Source: JAENWH01 sp038248745
GTDB lineage: Bacteria; Bacillota; Clostridia; Peptostreptococcales; Anaerovoracaceae
Length of the DNA stretch: 20,016 nucleotides
Assembly (NCBI GenBank): GCA_038248745.1
Contig: JBBRXC010000016.1
Coordinates: forward strand, 1 to 20,016
Direction: 5' to 3'
Notes under the pieces: generated by a model
The model's input: the letters and a program-made list of their open reading frames with translations, nothing else
Databases searched by the model: none
What the model was told of the DNA's origin: nothing
Made by a program: the position numbers and the translations under genes
In this document: positions 7,222 through 14,934 of the stretch, one piece after another
Position numbering within the stretch: position 1 is the first letter of the stretch
Layout: every line of letters begins with the position of its first letter

Positions 7222-8103
7222 ATGGCTATTTTTACAGGATGTGGTGTTGCAATTATTACACCTTTTTTACAAGATGGAAGCATTGACTTTGACGGATTCA
7301 GAAATATGATTGAATGGCAGATTGCCGAAGGCATAGATTCAATCGTTGTTTGCGGAACCACAGGAGAAGCTTCAACCTTAGATGATCATGAACATATTGA
7401 AACAGTGCGATTTTGTGTCGAAGTAGTAAATGGGCGAGTGCCTGTTGTTGCTGGTGCCGGCAGTAATGATACTAGGCATGGCATAAATCTGGCGCGTGAA
7501 ATAGAAAAAACAGGGGCAGATGCATTACTGCTTGTTACCCCTTATTATAACAAATGCTCCCAGGCAGGGCTGATCCAGCATTACACGGCCACTGCGGACG
7601 CAGTAAACATTCCTTGCCTTTTGTATTCCGTACAAGGCCGTACTGGTGTGAATATTGAGCCTGCAACCGTTGCAGCGCTTGCGGCACACCCAAGAATCGT
7701 CGGAATAAAAGAAGCCAGTGGCAACATCGCTCAAGTAGCTGAAATTGCCAGACTCGTACCAGAAGATTTTGCAATATATTCAGGGAATGACGACATGGTC
7801 GTTCCGCTCATGTCCCTTGGTGGATTAGGTTTTATTTCCGTCATCGCCAACGTAGCTCCTCGAGATTCCGTACGAATGTCCAGAAGCTTTTTGGATGGAG
7901 ATATTATTACAGCAAGAAAATTGCAGTTGGATATGAAAGCTCTCATCGATTCAATGTTTGCAGACGTGAACCCCATTCCAGTGAAAGCCGCATTGGCCAT
8001 GATGGGCATATGCCAGCTTGCTTACAGACTTCCACTTTGCCCGCCAAACCAACAGGTCAGTGACAGGATCCAAAGAGAAATGTCCGCCTATGGATTACTA
8101 TAA
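7222..8103 (+). CDS. dapA: 4-hydroxy-tetrahydrodipicolinate synthase
   Basis: Condenses pyruvate with aspartate semialdehyde, the first committed step to diaminopimelate and lysine. The 293-residue length fits (E. coli 292). Key residues are visible: Schiff-base Lys163 in GIKEASGN, Tyr135 (YSVQGRTG), Arg140, and the T46-T47 pair in GTTGEAST. The YYNK motif is at 108-111. YSVQGRTG departs slightly from the common YNVPGRTG. The start is the ATG at 7222, with CGGAGG about 8 bp upstream; the frame opens 16 codons earlier, but that part overlaps the riboswitch terminator. dapB follows after 11 bp. Expression is expected to fall when lysine is abundant. Confidence 0.97.
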   Translation: MAIFTGCGVAIITPFLQDGSIDFDGFRNMIEWQIAEGIDSIVVCGTTGEASTLDDHEHIETVRFCVEVVNGRVPVVAGAGSNDTRHGINLAREIEKTGADALLLVTPYYNKCSQAGLIQHYTATADAVNIPCLLYSVQGRTGVNIEPATVAALAAHPRIVGIKEASGNIAQVAEIARLVPEDFAIYSGNDDMVVPLMSLGGLGFISVIANVAPRDSVRMSRSFLDGDIITARKLQLDMKALIDSMFADVNPIPVKAALAMMGICQLAYRLPLCPPNQQVSDRIQREMSAYGLL

Positions 8104-8114
8104 GGAGCACAAAA

Positions 8115-8864
8115 ATGACAAACATTATTTTACATGGTTGCAAAGGCCGGATGGGCCAGGCCATTATCCAGTTAATAAACCAATCACAGAACCTAAGTCT
8201 TGCAGCAGGAATAGACAGTAATACAGACGGGACAGAATCGTATCCGGCTTTTGCTAGAATCGAAGACTGTACAATCGCAGGAGATGTTTTAATAGATTTT
8301 TCACATTTCAGCGCTGTTGATGGCGTTCTAGCTTACTGCATCGAAAAGAGCCTTCCCGTTATCATTGCAACGACAGCCCTTGGGAATTCGGAGCACGAAT
8401 CAATTCAATCTGCTTCTCGGAGCATTCCAGTTTTTAATAGCTTCAATATGTCCCTTGGGATTAACGCCATTGCTTCTTTGATGAAAATGCTGGTTCCTCT
8501 TCTCGAAAAAGATTTTAACATTGAAATCGTTGAAAAACACCACAACAAAAAGAAAGATTCACCAAGCGGAACCGCCCTGCTCCTGGCAGACGCCATTAAT
8601 GACGCTTGCCAGACCAAAAAGCAATACCTTTATGGCCGAAATGGTAGCGATGATGATTGTAAGATGACAGAGTTAGGTATCCATTCCGTTCGAGGAGGGA
8701 CGATACCTGGGGAGCACACAATCATATTCGCAGGTCCGGACGAGGTAATAGAAATTACCCACACGGCTTTATCACGAAATATATTTGCAACTGGTGCACT
8801 TCGTGCTGCTGAATTTATGACAAATAAGGAAAAAGGCCTCTATTCTATGAGGGATTTAATTTAG
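8115..8864 (+). CDS. dapB: 4-hydroxy-tetrahydrodipicolinate reductase
   Basis: Reduces hydroxy-tetrahydrodipicolinate with NAD(P)H in the diaminopimelate pathway. 249 residues, normal for the family. The N-terminal Rossmann motif is GCKGRMGQA (8-16). The substrate-binding region EKHHNKKKDSPSGTA (140-154) contains the catalytic His142-His143 pair, the Lys146 position and SGT. FNMSLGIN (110-117) is the hinge region. RBS AAGGAG is about 8 bp before the ATG. Its last codons and stop are duplicated just downstream (8876-8894), at the junction with the lysA remnant. Confidence 0.96.
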   Translation: MTNIILHGCKGRMGQAIIQLINQSQNLSLAAGIDSNTDGTESYPAFARIEDCTIAGDVLIDFSHFSAVDGVLAYCIEKSLPVIIATTALGNSEHESIQSASRSIPVFNSFNMSLGINAIASLMKMLVPLLEKDFNIEIVEKHHNKKKDSPSGTALLLADAINDACQTKKQYLYGRNGSDDDCKMTELGIHSVRGGTIPGEHTIIFAGPDEVIEITHTALSRNIFATGALRAAEFMTNKEKGLYSMRDLI

Positions 8865-8894
8865 ATAATTATGAAGGGCTTAATTTAGATAATT
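8851..8894. repeat. Direct duplication of the dapB 3' end
   Basis: GGGATTTAATTTAGATAATT (8851-8870, containing the dapB stop) is followed by GGGCTTAATTTAGATAATT (8876-8894), about 25 bp apart. The second copy runs directly into the ribosome binding site of the lysA remnant. Confidence 0.85.
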
Positions 8895-8904
8895 GGAGAA
8901 TTGT

Positions 8905-9558
8905 ATGGTGAATATAGAAAACGCATTTTTAGAAAACATAGAAGCAGGAGAACCAGGAGACCTAGGAGACTTAGTGTTTCATGTTTCTTCAAGGGAGGAA
9001 CTTGCACTTGCAATCCAGGCTAAATACCCCAAAGAACAAATCATTTATAACAGCGGCGACCTCTCTCTGGAAGTGGCTAGAATGGCGGTGAACTATGGGA
9101 TTGGACGGATTATTGTTTATAGGATAGAAGAATTAATAATGATTGAAAGCGTTTGCAGAGAAAAATCACAAAAGATGAATGCGCTTTTACATATTCCGTC
9201 CGCAGACCACGACCTTATTCATGAATTTATTATTAAAGAGAATACCAATTTCAATTTGAGTTTCGATTTGCCGCAAAAGACCGACTTCGATTTCGATTTC
9301 GAATCGCCTCAAAATAAAGATTTTCAGTTGGAATCGCCTCAAAACACATCCTTATTTCCTTCTGTTTTTAGAAGCATGCTTTGTTCCCAGTACGTCAACC
9401 TTCTGGGATTCCATTTTCATATGGATTCCCAATGTTCCGATAAGGCGTCCTGTCAAAACAAGGCCTTTGCATTGCTGGGTCTACTCCACAACCTTAAACA
9501 AACCTATGGGTTTAATACCTCCGAGTTGAGCGTAGGTGGTTTCAGCTTCAGAATTTAA
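8905..9558 (+). pseudogene. Truncated, degenerate diaminopimelate decarboxylase (lysA remnant)
   Basis: 217 codons that align by eye with the middle of the LysA alanine-racemase-like barrel. Residues 26-36 (HVSSREELALA) match the family's VxSGGEL region, IIYNSGDLSLEV with NYGIGRIIV (47-71) matches the HGNNKSxEEL/GVGRIVVD region, LLGFHFHMDSQ (166-176) corresponds to LVGLHCHIGSQ, and the C-terminal ELSVGGFSF corresponds to ELNLGGGFG. Missing are the N-terminal ~60-70 residues with the PLP-binding lysine (YAxKAN) and the entire C-terminal half. The conserved G of HIGSQ is D here and the GGG loop is altered. Residues ~114-150 are a low-complexity stretch with ESPQN twice. The ATG has GGAG 6 bp upstream, so it is probably still translated with dapA-dapB. 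Catalytic decarboxylase activity is not expected. A functional lysA should be elsewhere. Confidence 0.7.
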
Positions 9559-9607
9559 TCGAATAAATAATCCAGATATTATTTCATATCCGTCAATCTA
9601 TGGCAAC

Positions 9608-9666
9608 GCACCCCTGCGTTGAGCGTTTACTATTAGGCTAGATCCCTGCGTTGAACGCTTACATTT
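9608..9666. repeat. 32-bp degenerate repeats, array 1 (two units)
   Basis: Core GTTGAGCGTTTAC at 9618-9630 and GTTGAACGCTTAC at 9650-9662, 32 bp apart, each preceded by CCCTGC. Same unit as array 2. Confidence 0.75.
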
Positions 9667-9701
9667 ATTTACATTTATCCTTTTAGGGCAAAAAAAATAC
9701 A

Positions 9702-9737
9702 AAAGCGTATAAAAATCGGCTTGTTTTTATACGCTTT
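9702..9737. terminator. Perfect 14-bp stem-loop, possible terminator
   Basis: AAAGCGTATAAAAA (9702-9715) and TTTTTATACGCTTT (9724-9737) around an 8-base loop. Read on the minus strand the stem is followed by TGTATTTTTTTT, so it could end minus-strand transcripts; it is the only U-rich hairpin in this gap. It may instead be part of a repeat. Confidence 0.5.
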
Positions 9738-9757
9738 CTTATTCAAATATAGCCTTA

Positions 9758-9952
9758 CGTATAATTTTTTTTAAAATGCTTCATTTCTAGCGATTTCAAC
9801 TGCTCTTTTTTATACTTATTACCACAAATTAATAGTTGCACGTATAATTTCAAAAAAAAAATTATACGTTAATTTCTCCAATTACGCCAAAATGTATAAT
9901 TTAGAAATATTGATCAAAAAAACAATCGTTAATTGTGGTATTTTCGAAAATA
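9758..9952. repeat. AT-rich core with repeated CGTATAATTT motif and nested palindromes
   Basis: CGTATAATTT occurs at 9758-9767 and 9841-9850, inverted at 9859-9868, and as TGTATAATTT at 9893-9902. An outer imperfect inverted repeat pairs TACCACAAATTAA (about 9817-9830) with TTAATTGTGGTA (about 9929-9940). TATTTTCGAAAATA (9939-9952) is a perfect palindrome. Confidence 0.7.
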
Positions 9953-9987
9953 CGCCTTGGCATTATGGCCTTTTTGCTCATTAGGTT

Positions 9988-10090
9988 GCATCCCGGTGTT
10001 GAACGCTTACCTTTAGGCTGCGTCTCAGTGGTGAGCGCTTACTATCAAAATACACCCTTAGTGTTGAGCGCTCACTATTAAATCGCACCC
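9988..10090. repeat. 32-33-bp degenerate repeats, array 2 (three units plus a fragment)
   Basis: Cores GTTGAACGCTTAC (9998-10010), GGTGAGCGCTTAC (10030-10042) and GTTGAGCGCTCAC (10063-10075), spaced 32 and 33 bp, with GCRTCCC-like sequence before each. A final GCACCCCGT begins another unit. Confidence 0.78.
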
Positions 10091-10114
10091 CGTCACCTAT
10101 TTAGCACACAAGCA

Positions 10115-10152
10115 AAACCCCCAGGCAACTGATCCCAGTCGTCCGAGGGTTT
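10115..10152 (-). terminator. Probable terminator after tyrS
   Basis: On the minus strand AAACCCTCGG and CCTGGGGGTTT form an imperfect stem with an inner ACTG/CAGT helix, 5 bp after the tyrS stop. The following T-run is short (TTTT), so strength is uncertain. Confidence 0.6.
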
Positions 10153-10157
10153 ATATT

Positions 10158-11417
10158 TTAGTTTATGTCTAACATATGGAATATTTTTTTGCCCTTCTTG
10201 ATCAGAAGCTTGCCATCCGTGAACATTTCCTTTGTAATCATTAATCTTGCATCTGTCACCTTCTCATCGTCAATCATTAGGCCACCCTGCTCAATTGTTC
10301 TGAAGGCTTCACCCTTGCTAGGCACTAAATTCAGCTGATGGATGATAGAAACGATCCCCAGACCATCCCCCTCAAAATCGGCAGCAGCCATTTTTGTGGT
10401 TGGAATGTTCTCTAGGCTGGCTCCACCAGAAAATGCGGCTTTTGCGCCTTCCTGTGCCTTTACAGCCTCCTCTTCTCCATGAACAAGCTTGGTTACTTCA
10501 AAGGCAAGTTTTTCCTTCGCCTTATTGATTTCCGCTCCCTCAAGACTGACAAGCGCTTCCACTTCTTCCATCGGAAGGAATGTCAGCATGGATAAGCAGG
10601 TGCGAACGTCAGCATCCTCCACATTCCGCCAATATTGATAGAATTCATAAGGAGATGTCTTGGTTTCGTCAAGCCATAGTGCACCCTTTTGCGTTTTCCC
10701 CATCTTAATACCTTCGCTTGTCGTTAGAAGCGCAAAGGTCATGCCATAAACCTGTTCCCCAAGCTCACGTCTGACCAGGTCGACCCCGCCAAGAATATTT
10801 GACCATTGATCATCGCCGCCAAACTGCATTTTGCAGTTATAACGTTTATATAACTCTAAAAAGTCATAAGATTGCATAATCATGTAATTAAACTCTAAAA
10901 AGCTAAGCCCTGATTCCATTCTCTGCTTAAAGCATTCAGCGGTAAGCATTCTGTTTACAGAGAAATGCCTTCCGATATCCCGAATAAACTGCAAATAATT
11001 CAGTTTCGTTAGCCAGTCCGCATTATTATCTATGATTGCCTTGTCTCCACTAAAATCAATAAATTTGCCAAACAATTTTTCAAATTTTCTACTATTTTCA
11101 AAAATAGTATCATTTGTCATCATTTGCCGCATATCAGATCTTCCAGATGGATCTCCCACCATAGCAGTGCCCGAACCAATTAAAACGATCGGCGTATGAC
11201 CGTATTTCTGCATGTACATCATAATGATAACCTGCATAAAATGCCCCACATGTAAAGAGTCCGCGGTCGGGTCAAAACCAATATAAAACTTGATTTTTTC
11301 CTTCCCCAACAGGTCTCTGATTTCATCCTCATGGGTAGTCTGCTTGATAAAGCCTCTTTCTTTTAAAACGTCAAACACATTGGTGTGTTTACTAACGTCA
11401 TCCCTAATAAAATTCAT
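10158..11417 (-). CDS. tyrS: Tyrosyl-tRNA synthetase
   Basis: Charges tRNA-Tyr with tyrosine. 419 residues from the chosen start, the usual size. The class I signature is HVGH at 56-59, the tyrosine site GDDQWSN is at 201-207, and the second signature is KMGKT at 238-242 (replacing KMSKS, as in other bacterial TyrRS). The last ~65 residues (from about EAFRTIEQGGL) are the S4 RNA-binding domain. GGAGG lies 5 bp before the ATG at 11417; an in-frame ATG at 11429 would overlap that site and is less likely. It follows the upp stop by 14 bp and has no leader or T-box of its own, so it depends on upstream transcription. Confidence 0.96.
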   Translation of the reverse strand: MNFIRDDVSKHTNVFDVLKERGFIKQTTHEDEIRDLLGKEKIKFYIGFDPTADSLHVGHFMQVIIMMYMQKYGHTPIVLIGSGTAMVGDPSGRSDMRQMMTNDTIFENSRKFEKLFGKFIDFSGDKAIIDNNADWLTKLNYLQFIRDIGRHFSVNRMLTAECFKQRMESGLSFLEFNYMIMQSYDFLELYKRYNCKMQFGGDDQWSNILGGVDLVRRELGEQVYGMTFALLTTSEGIKMGKTQKGALWLDETKTSPYEFYQYWRNVEDADVRTCLSMLTFLPMEEVEALVSLEGAEINKAKEKLAFEVTKLVHGEEEAVKAQEGAKAAFSGGASLENIPTTKMAAADFEGDGLGIVSIIHQLNLVPSKGEAFRTIEQGGLMIDDEKVTDARLMITKEMFTDGKLLIKKGKKIFHMLDIN

Positions 11418-11431
11418 GCTGTCCTCCATGT

Positions 11432-12061
11432 TTATTTGGTTCCGTATAATCTGTCCCCAGCATCACCCAATCCAGGTACAATATATTTGTTTTCATTTAG
11501 GTGACTGTCCTTCGCCGCAATAAAAATATCTACGTCAGGATGTGCCTTCTGCAATACTTCAATGCCCTCAGGTGCAGCAATGATGCACATAAAGATGATT
11601 TTTTTACCACCCTTTGACTTGATAAAGTCAATTGCAGCAGCGGCGCTTCCACCGGTTGCCAGCATTGGATCTACGACAAACACTTCTCTTTTTTCGATAT
11701 CATTCGGCAACTTGCAGTAATATTCAACAGGCAGATGGGTTTCAGGGTCTCTATAAAGTCCAACATGCCCAACCTTTGCATTTGGAATCAATGCTAGCAT
11801 GCCATCTACCATGCCAAGTCCAGCTCTTAAGATGGGAACGATGGCAATATCTTCGCCTTTGAGCATTTTAACCTTTGCATCGCAAATAGGCGTTGTAATG
11901 CTAACTTCTTCCAACGGAAGATTTCTGGTTGCTTCATAGGCCATTAACGTTGCGATTTCTTTGACAAGTTCTCTAAAATCTTTTACACTTGTTTCTACCA
12001 TACGAATCATAGCCGTTTTGTGTTGAATCAGCGGATGATCAAATACATATACCTTACCCAT
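11432..12061 (-). CDS. upp: Uracil phosphoribosyltransferase
   Basis: Salvages uracil to UMP using PRPP. 209 residues, identical to the common bacterial length. The PRPP-binding loop is VDPMLATGGSA (130-140); GLYRDPETHLPVEYYCKLP (101-119) and the C-terminal PGLGDAGDRLYGTK are strongly conserved family segments. The start ATG at 12061 has GGAGGT 7 bp upstream; 15 further upstream codons are open but look non-coding. It lies between rpiB and tyrS in one direction; the 101-bp gap to rpiB contains only a small GGCAC/GTGCC hairpin. Confidence 0.97.
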   Translation of the reverse strand: MGKVYVFDHPLIQHKTAMIRMVETSVKDFRELVKEIATLMAYEATRNLPLEEVSITTPICDAKVKMLKGEDIAIVPILRAGLGMVDGMLALIPNAKVGHVGLYRDPETHLPVEYYCKLPNDIEKREVFVVDPMLATGGSAAAAIDFIKSKGGKKIIFMCIIAAPEGIEVLQKAHPDVDIFIAAKDSHLNENKYIVPGLGDAGDRLYGTK

Positions 12062-12162
12062 TTTTGTTACCTCCATCATAAACAATAATTTATTTGCACG
12101 GCACAAGGTGCCACTTATAACTGGTCTATCCGGTTAATCACGTTTGTCTGACTGGTTTGTGT

Positions 12163-12600
12163 TTATCTCATTTGGTTCAATAAGTCCACACGTGTCTGGT
12201 GTCTGCCACCTTCAAATTTGGTATCAAGCCACGTCTTTACTATTGCCAAAGCGAGTTCCAATTCAGTGGTTCTGCCTCCCAGCGCAAGCACATTGGCATC
12301 ATTATGGCAACTGGCCATTTCAGCCATAAATACTGATGTGCAAAGCGCGCATCTCACACCCTTCACCTTGTTCGCCGAAATTGAAACCCCTATTCCCGTA
12401 CCGCAAAATACAATTCCCTTATCCGCTTCACCCGCCATTACAGCTTCTCCGCAGGCTCTCCCATAGTTGGGATAATCAACAGATTCGGTGCCGTTATTGG
12501 TTCCCAAATCCAGTATTTCGTATCCTTTTGACAGTAGATTTTTTTTAATATCTTCCTTTAGCTCAAAGCCGCCATGGTCACTCGCCAATGCTATTTTCAT
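12163..12600 (-). CDS. rpiB: Ribose-5-phosphate isomerase B
   Basis: Interconverts ribose-5-phosphate and ribulose-5-phosphate in the pentose phosphate pathway, supplying PRPP precursors. 145 residues, standard for the LacAB/RpiB family. SDHGG at 7-11 and the catalytic cysteine in CGTGIG (Cys66) are intact; NKVKGVRCAL and a GGRTTE segment are also typical. GGGGGA precedes the ATG, only 9 bp after the ywlC stop, so the two are translationally close. The neighbourhood (ywlC, upp) is the conserved Firmicutes order. Confidence 0.96.
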   Translation of the reverse strand: MKIALASDHGGFELKEDIKKNLLSKGYEILDLGTNNGTESVDYPNYGRACGEAVMAGEADKGIVFCGTGIGVSISANKVKGVRCALCTSVFMAEMASCHNDANVLALGGRTTELELALAIVKTWLDTKFEGGRHQTRVDLLNQMR

Positions 12601-12609
12601 ATTTTCCCC

Positions 12610-13638
12610 CTATACTTTTGCTATATTATAGCCCGATGACTTTAACATTCTATTCATTACTGCAAAACCCACGCCATCTTTGTCACTTAATGCTCCCGCT
12701 AGAATCAGGTCAACATTCTGCTCATCCATTTCTCTCAGGTTAGAGAAAAAATCGTGGGCCGCTTCTATAAACGCCTGCTCTTCAAAAAAGATGACGCCCA
12801 CCTTCAAGCCAATCCTCTCGTTCATTCCCTTCAGCCTCTCAATTTCAGACTTCACCCTGTCTCGCTGTCCCTCGATAATCGTCATTTGGGCATTGGGTGC
12901 ATAATGCTTGTACTTCATCCCAGGTGACTTAGGCGCTGGCAAATCTGTTGCTCCTTTTTCGTTTGACCCCAAATCTCCATGAGTGCCTGCCAATAAGGTG
13001 GGATCAAATGCCACTTTTTCCTCAATCGCCGCTTCTATGTTTTCTGCCGTAATAATTCCGGGTCTGAGGATGGTCGCTATCTCGGTGGATACGTCAAGGA
13101 CCGTGGATTCTATTCCAACTCTGCAATCCTCCCCACAAACGATGGCATCTATTTTTCCGTCAAGATCGTCAATGACATGGCTTGCCTTTGTCGGACTTGG
13201 TTTTCCAGAAAGATTTGCGCTTGGCGCCGCAATCGGACACCCGGCAAGGGTTATTATTTTAAGGGCAATTTTATCATCCGGCATTCTGACAGCAACTGTA
13301 TCTAGTCCGCCCGTTGTAATATACGGGACTTCCGCGTTTTTAGGAACTACCAAGGTAAGGGGTCCCGGCCAGAAGTTTTCAATCAGTTTAATCATCCTTT
13401 GGCTCAACACTGGTGTCAGCTGCCCAATGTCGCTGGCCCTTGAAATGTGAACAATCATTGGATTATCACTTGGTCTGCCTTTTGCTTCATACACCTTAGC
13501 AACTGCCTTCGGATCAAGGGCATTCGCTCCTAGTCCATATACTGTTTCCGTTGGAAATGCTACTAGCCCTCCATTTTTCAATAGATAGGCCGCAATCTGT
13601 AAATCTGTTTCACTGGTATTTAATCGTTGTGTTTTCAT
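12610..13638 (-). CDS. ywlC: L-threonylcarbamoyladenylate synthase, Sua5/YwlC type
   Basis: Makes threonylcarbamoyl-AMP from threonine, bicarbonate and ATP, the first step of the t6A37 tRNA modification. 342 residues: an N-terminal YrdC domain (~10-205) with PTETVYGLG (29-37), KGRPSDNPM (53-61) and APSANLSGKPSPT, then the SPGMKYKHYAP linker and a C-terminal Sua5 domain (~250-342), so it is the long Sua5 form rather than the short TsaC. GGAG lies about 5 bp before the ATG. It follows prfA by 61 bp. Confidence 0.95.
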   Translation of the reverse strand: MKTQRLNTSETDLQIAAYLLKNGGLVAFPTETVYGLGANALDPKAVAKVYEAKGRPSDNPMIVHISRASDIGQLTPVLSQRMIKLIENFWPGPLTLVVPKNAEVPYITTGGLDTVAVRMPDDKIALKIITLAGCPIAAPSANLSGKPSPTKASHVIDDLDGKIDAIVCGEDCRVGIESTVLDVSTEIATILRPGIITAENIEAAIEEKVAFDPTLLAGTHGDLGSNEKGATDLPAPKSPGMKYKHYAPNAQMTIIEGQRDRVKSEIERLKGMNERIGLKVGVIFFEEQAFIEAAHDFFSNLREMDEQNVDLILAGALSDKDGVGFAVMNRMLKSSGYNIAKV

Positions 13639-13699
13639 TTATTCTCCATAAGTATTTAAAAAGTTCGTATTTTTTTATTAGCAATGCAAAATATTTAAA

Positions 13700-14767
13700 T
13701 TAAAAGCTCTTCATTTTTTCTGCTTGGTCGTTTGTAATAAGGCCTTCTATTATTTCATCAATATCTCCATCCAGGAAGTAGTCCAGCTTGTATATGGTCA
13801 ACCCAATTCTATGATCAGACACTCTTCCTTGCGGAAAGTTATAGGTTCTGATTCGTTCGCTTCTGTCTCCACTGCCCACCTGGCTTTTGCGTTGTTGGGA
13901 AACTTCATCGTTCTGTTCTTTCAGCTTCATGGCGTAAAGTTTGGCTCGAAGCACCTTAAATGCTTTGTCTTTATTCTTGATCTGGGATTTTTCATCCTGA
14001 CAAGTCACGACTATTCCAGTAGGAAGATGCGTAAGCCTAACCGCTGAATCTGTTGTATTTACTGACTGACCTCCATTACCGGAAGATCTGTAAACATCCA
14101 CCCTCACATCATTTGGATCAACTTCAACTTCAACATCATCAATTTCAGGCAACACCGCCACTGTCGCCGCAGACGTGTGAATTCGTCCACTGGATTCCGT
14201 GTCAGGTACTCGCTGAACCCGATGGGTGCCACTTTCATACTTTAATCTTGAGAAAGCGCCCTTCCCCTTGATCAGCATTACAGCCTCCTTAATGCCACCG
14301 ATTCCTGTGTCATTTAGTTCCATTATTTCTGCTTTCCAGCCACGTCTTTCAGCATATCTCATATACATTCTGACAAGGTCCGCACCAAATAATGCGGCTT
14401 CATCCCCACCGGTTCCAGCCCTGACCTCAAGAATAACATTTCTGTCATCATTAGGATCCTTTGGAAGCAACGCAAGCTGTAATTCTTCCTGCAAAATTTC
14501 AAGGGACTTCTCAAGGTCAGAAATCTCCATCTTAATCATCTCTCTCAGTTCATCGTCCATGGCACCTTGATCGTACATGCCCTTGGTTTCAGAAAGCTGA
14601 TCATTTGTCTTCTTATATTCAATGTATTTTTTAACAATGGGTTCCATCTCGCCCATTTCCTTGATATGCTTCTGCCAGACGGGCTGGTCATTGATGACAT
14701 CAGGGTCAGAAACCTTCATGGAAAGTTCCTCATATTTTGCAACTATAAAATCCAATTTACCGTACAT
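13700..14767 (-). CDS. prfA: Peptide chain release factor 1
   Basis: Recognises UAG and UAA stop codons and triggers peptidyl-tRNA hydrolysis on the ribosome. 355 residues, normal. The catalytic GGQ is at 232-234 (SGNGGQSVNTTDSAVR), where the glutamine is the PrmC methylation target; the stop-codon-reading PxT motif is PDT at 188-190. GTGGDEA (118-124) is also conserved. AAGGAG lies about 7 bp before the ATG. No clear promoter is seen in the 124 bp up to the rpmE terminator, yet that terminator implies one. A copy of the 32-bp repeat core (GTTGAGCGTTTAT, 14810-14822) lies in this leader. Confidence 0.97.
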   Translation of the reverse strand: MYGKLDFIVAKYEELSMKVSDPDVINDQPVWQKHIKEMGEMEPIVKKYIEYKKTNDQLSETKGMYDQGAMDDELREMIKMEISDLEKSLEILQEELQLALLPKDPNDDRNVILEVRAGTGGDEAALFGADLVRMYMRYAERRGWKAEIMELNDTGIGGIKEAVMLIKGKGAFSRLKYESGTHRVQRVPDTESSGRIHTSAATVAVLPEIDDVEVEVDPNDVRVDVYRSSGNGGQSVNTTDSAVRLTHLPTGIVVTCQDEKSQIKNKDKAFKVLRAKLYAMKLKEQNDEVSQQRKSQVGSGDRSERIRTYNFPQGRVSDHRIGLTIYKLDYFLDGDIDEIIEGLITNDQAEKMKSF

Positions 14768-14891
14768 TTTTTTCTCCTTCGTGGTCGCTTTTAAAGATCA
14801 AAGGCGGCCGTTGAGCGTTTATATCTATCACGTATATCTATTGACTAACTATTACTCATTTCTAACTATTAATTGTACCACATTTTTAGCC

Positions 14892-14922
14892 TAAAAAAAA
14901 CTGGAAATTTGCATTTCCAGTT
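14892..14922 (-). terminator. Intrinsic terminator of rpmE
   Basis: On the minus strand AACTGGAAAT, a GCAA loop and ATTTCCAGTT form a perfect stem that runs into eight T. It lies 12 bp after the rpmE stop and separates rpmE from prfA. Confidence 0.95.
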
Positions 14923-14934
14923 AATTTCTAATTG

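Larger units (their letters stand above)
9559..10157. other. 599-bp gene-free, repeat-rich intergenic region
   Basis: No credible coding frame and no recognisable RNA gene. The outer parts hold the 32-33-bp repeats and the inner part is AT-rich with several palindromes (listed separately). It separates the plus-strand lysA remnant from the end of tyrS. Confidence 0.8.

Noticed and set aside
9608..10090. Possible CRISPR array from regularly spaced 32-33-bp repeats
   Set aside because: The whole 32-33-bp unit is repeated with no variable spacers, the units are degenerate, and no cas gene is present.
9559..10157. Remaining lysA coding sequence after a frameshift
   Set aside because: No reading frame in this stretch resembles the C-terminal half of DAP decarboxylase; it is AT-rich repeat sequence, so truncation fits better than a simple frameshift.
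10158..11500. T-box leader for tyrS
   Set aside because: tyrS starts 14 bp after the upp stop, so there is no room for a T-box, and no T-box sequence is seen further upstream in the operon.
12983..13450. 155-codon plus-strand open frame
   Set aside because: Antisense to the strongly conserved ywlC; no start signals or family resemblance.
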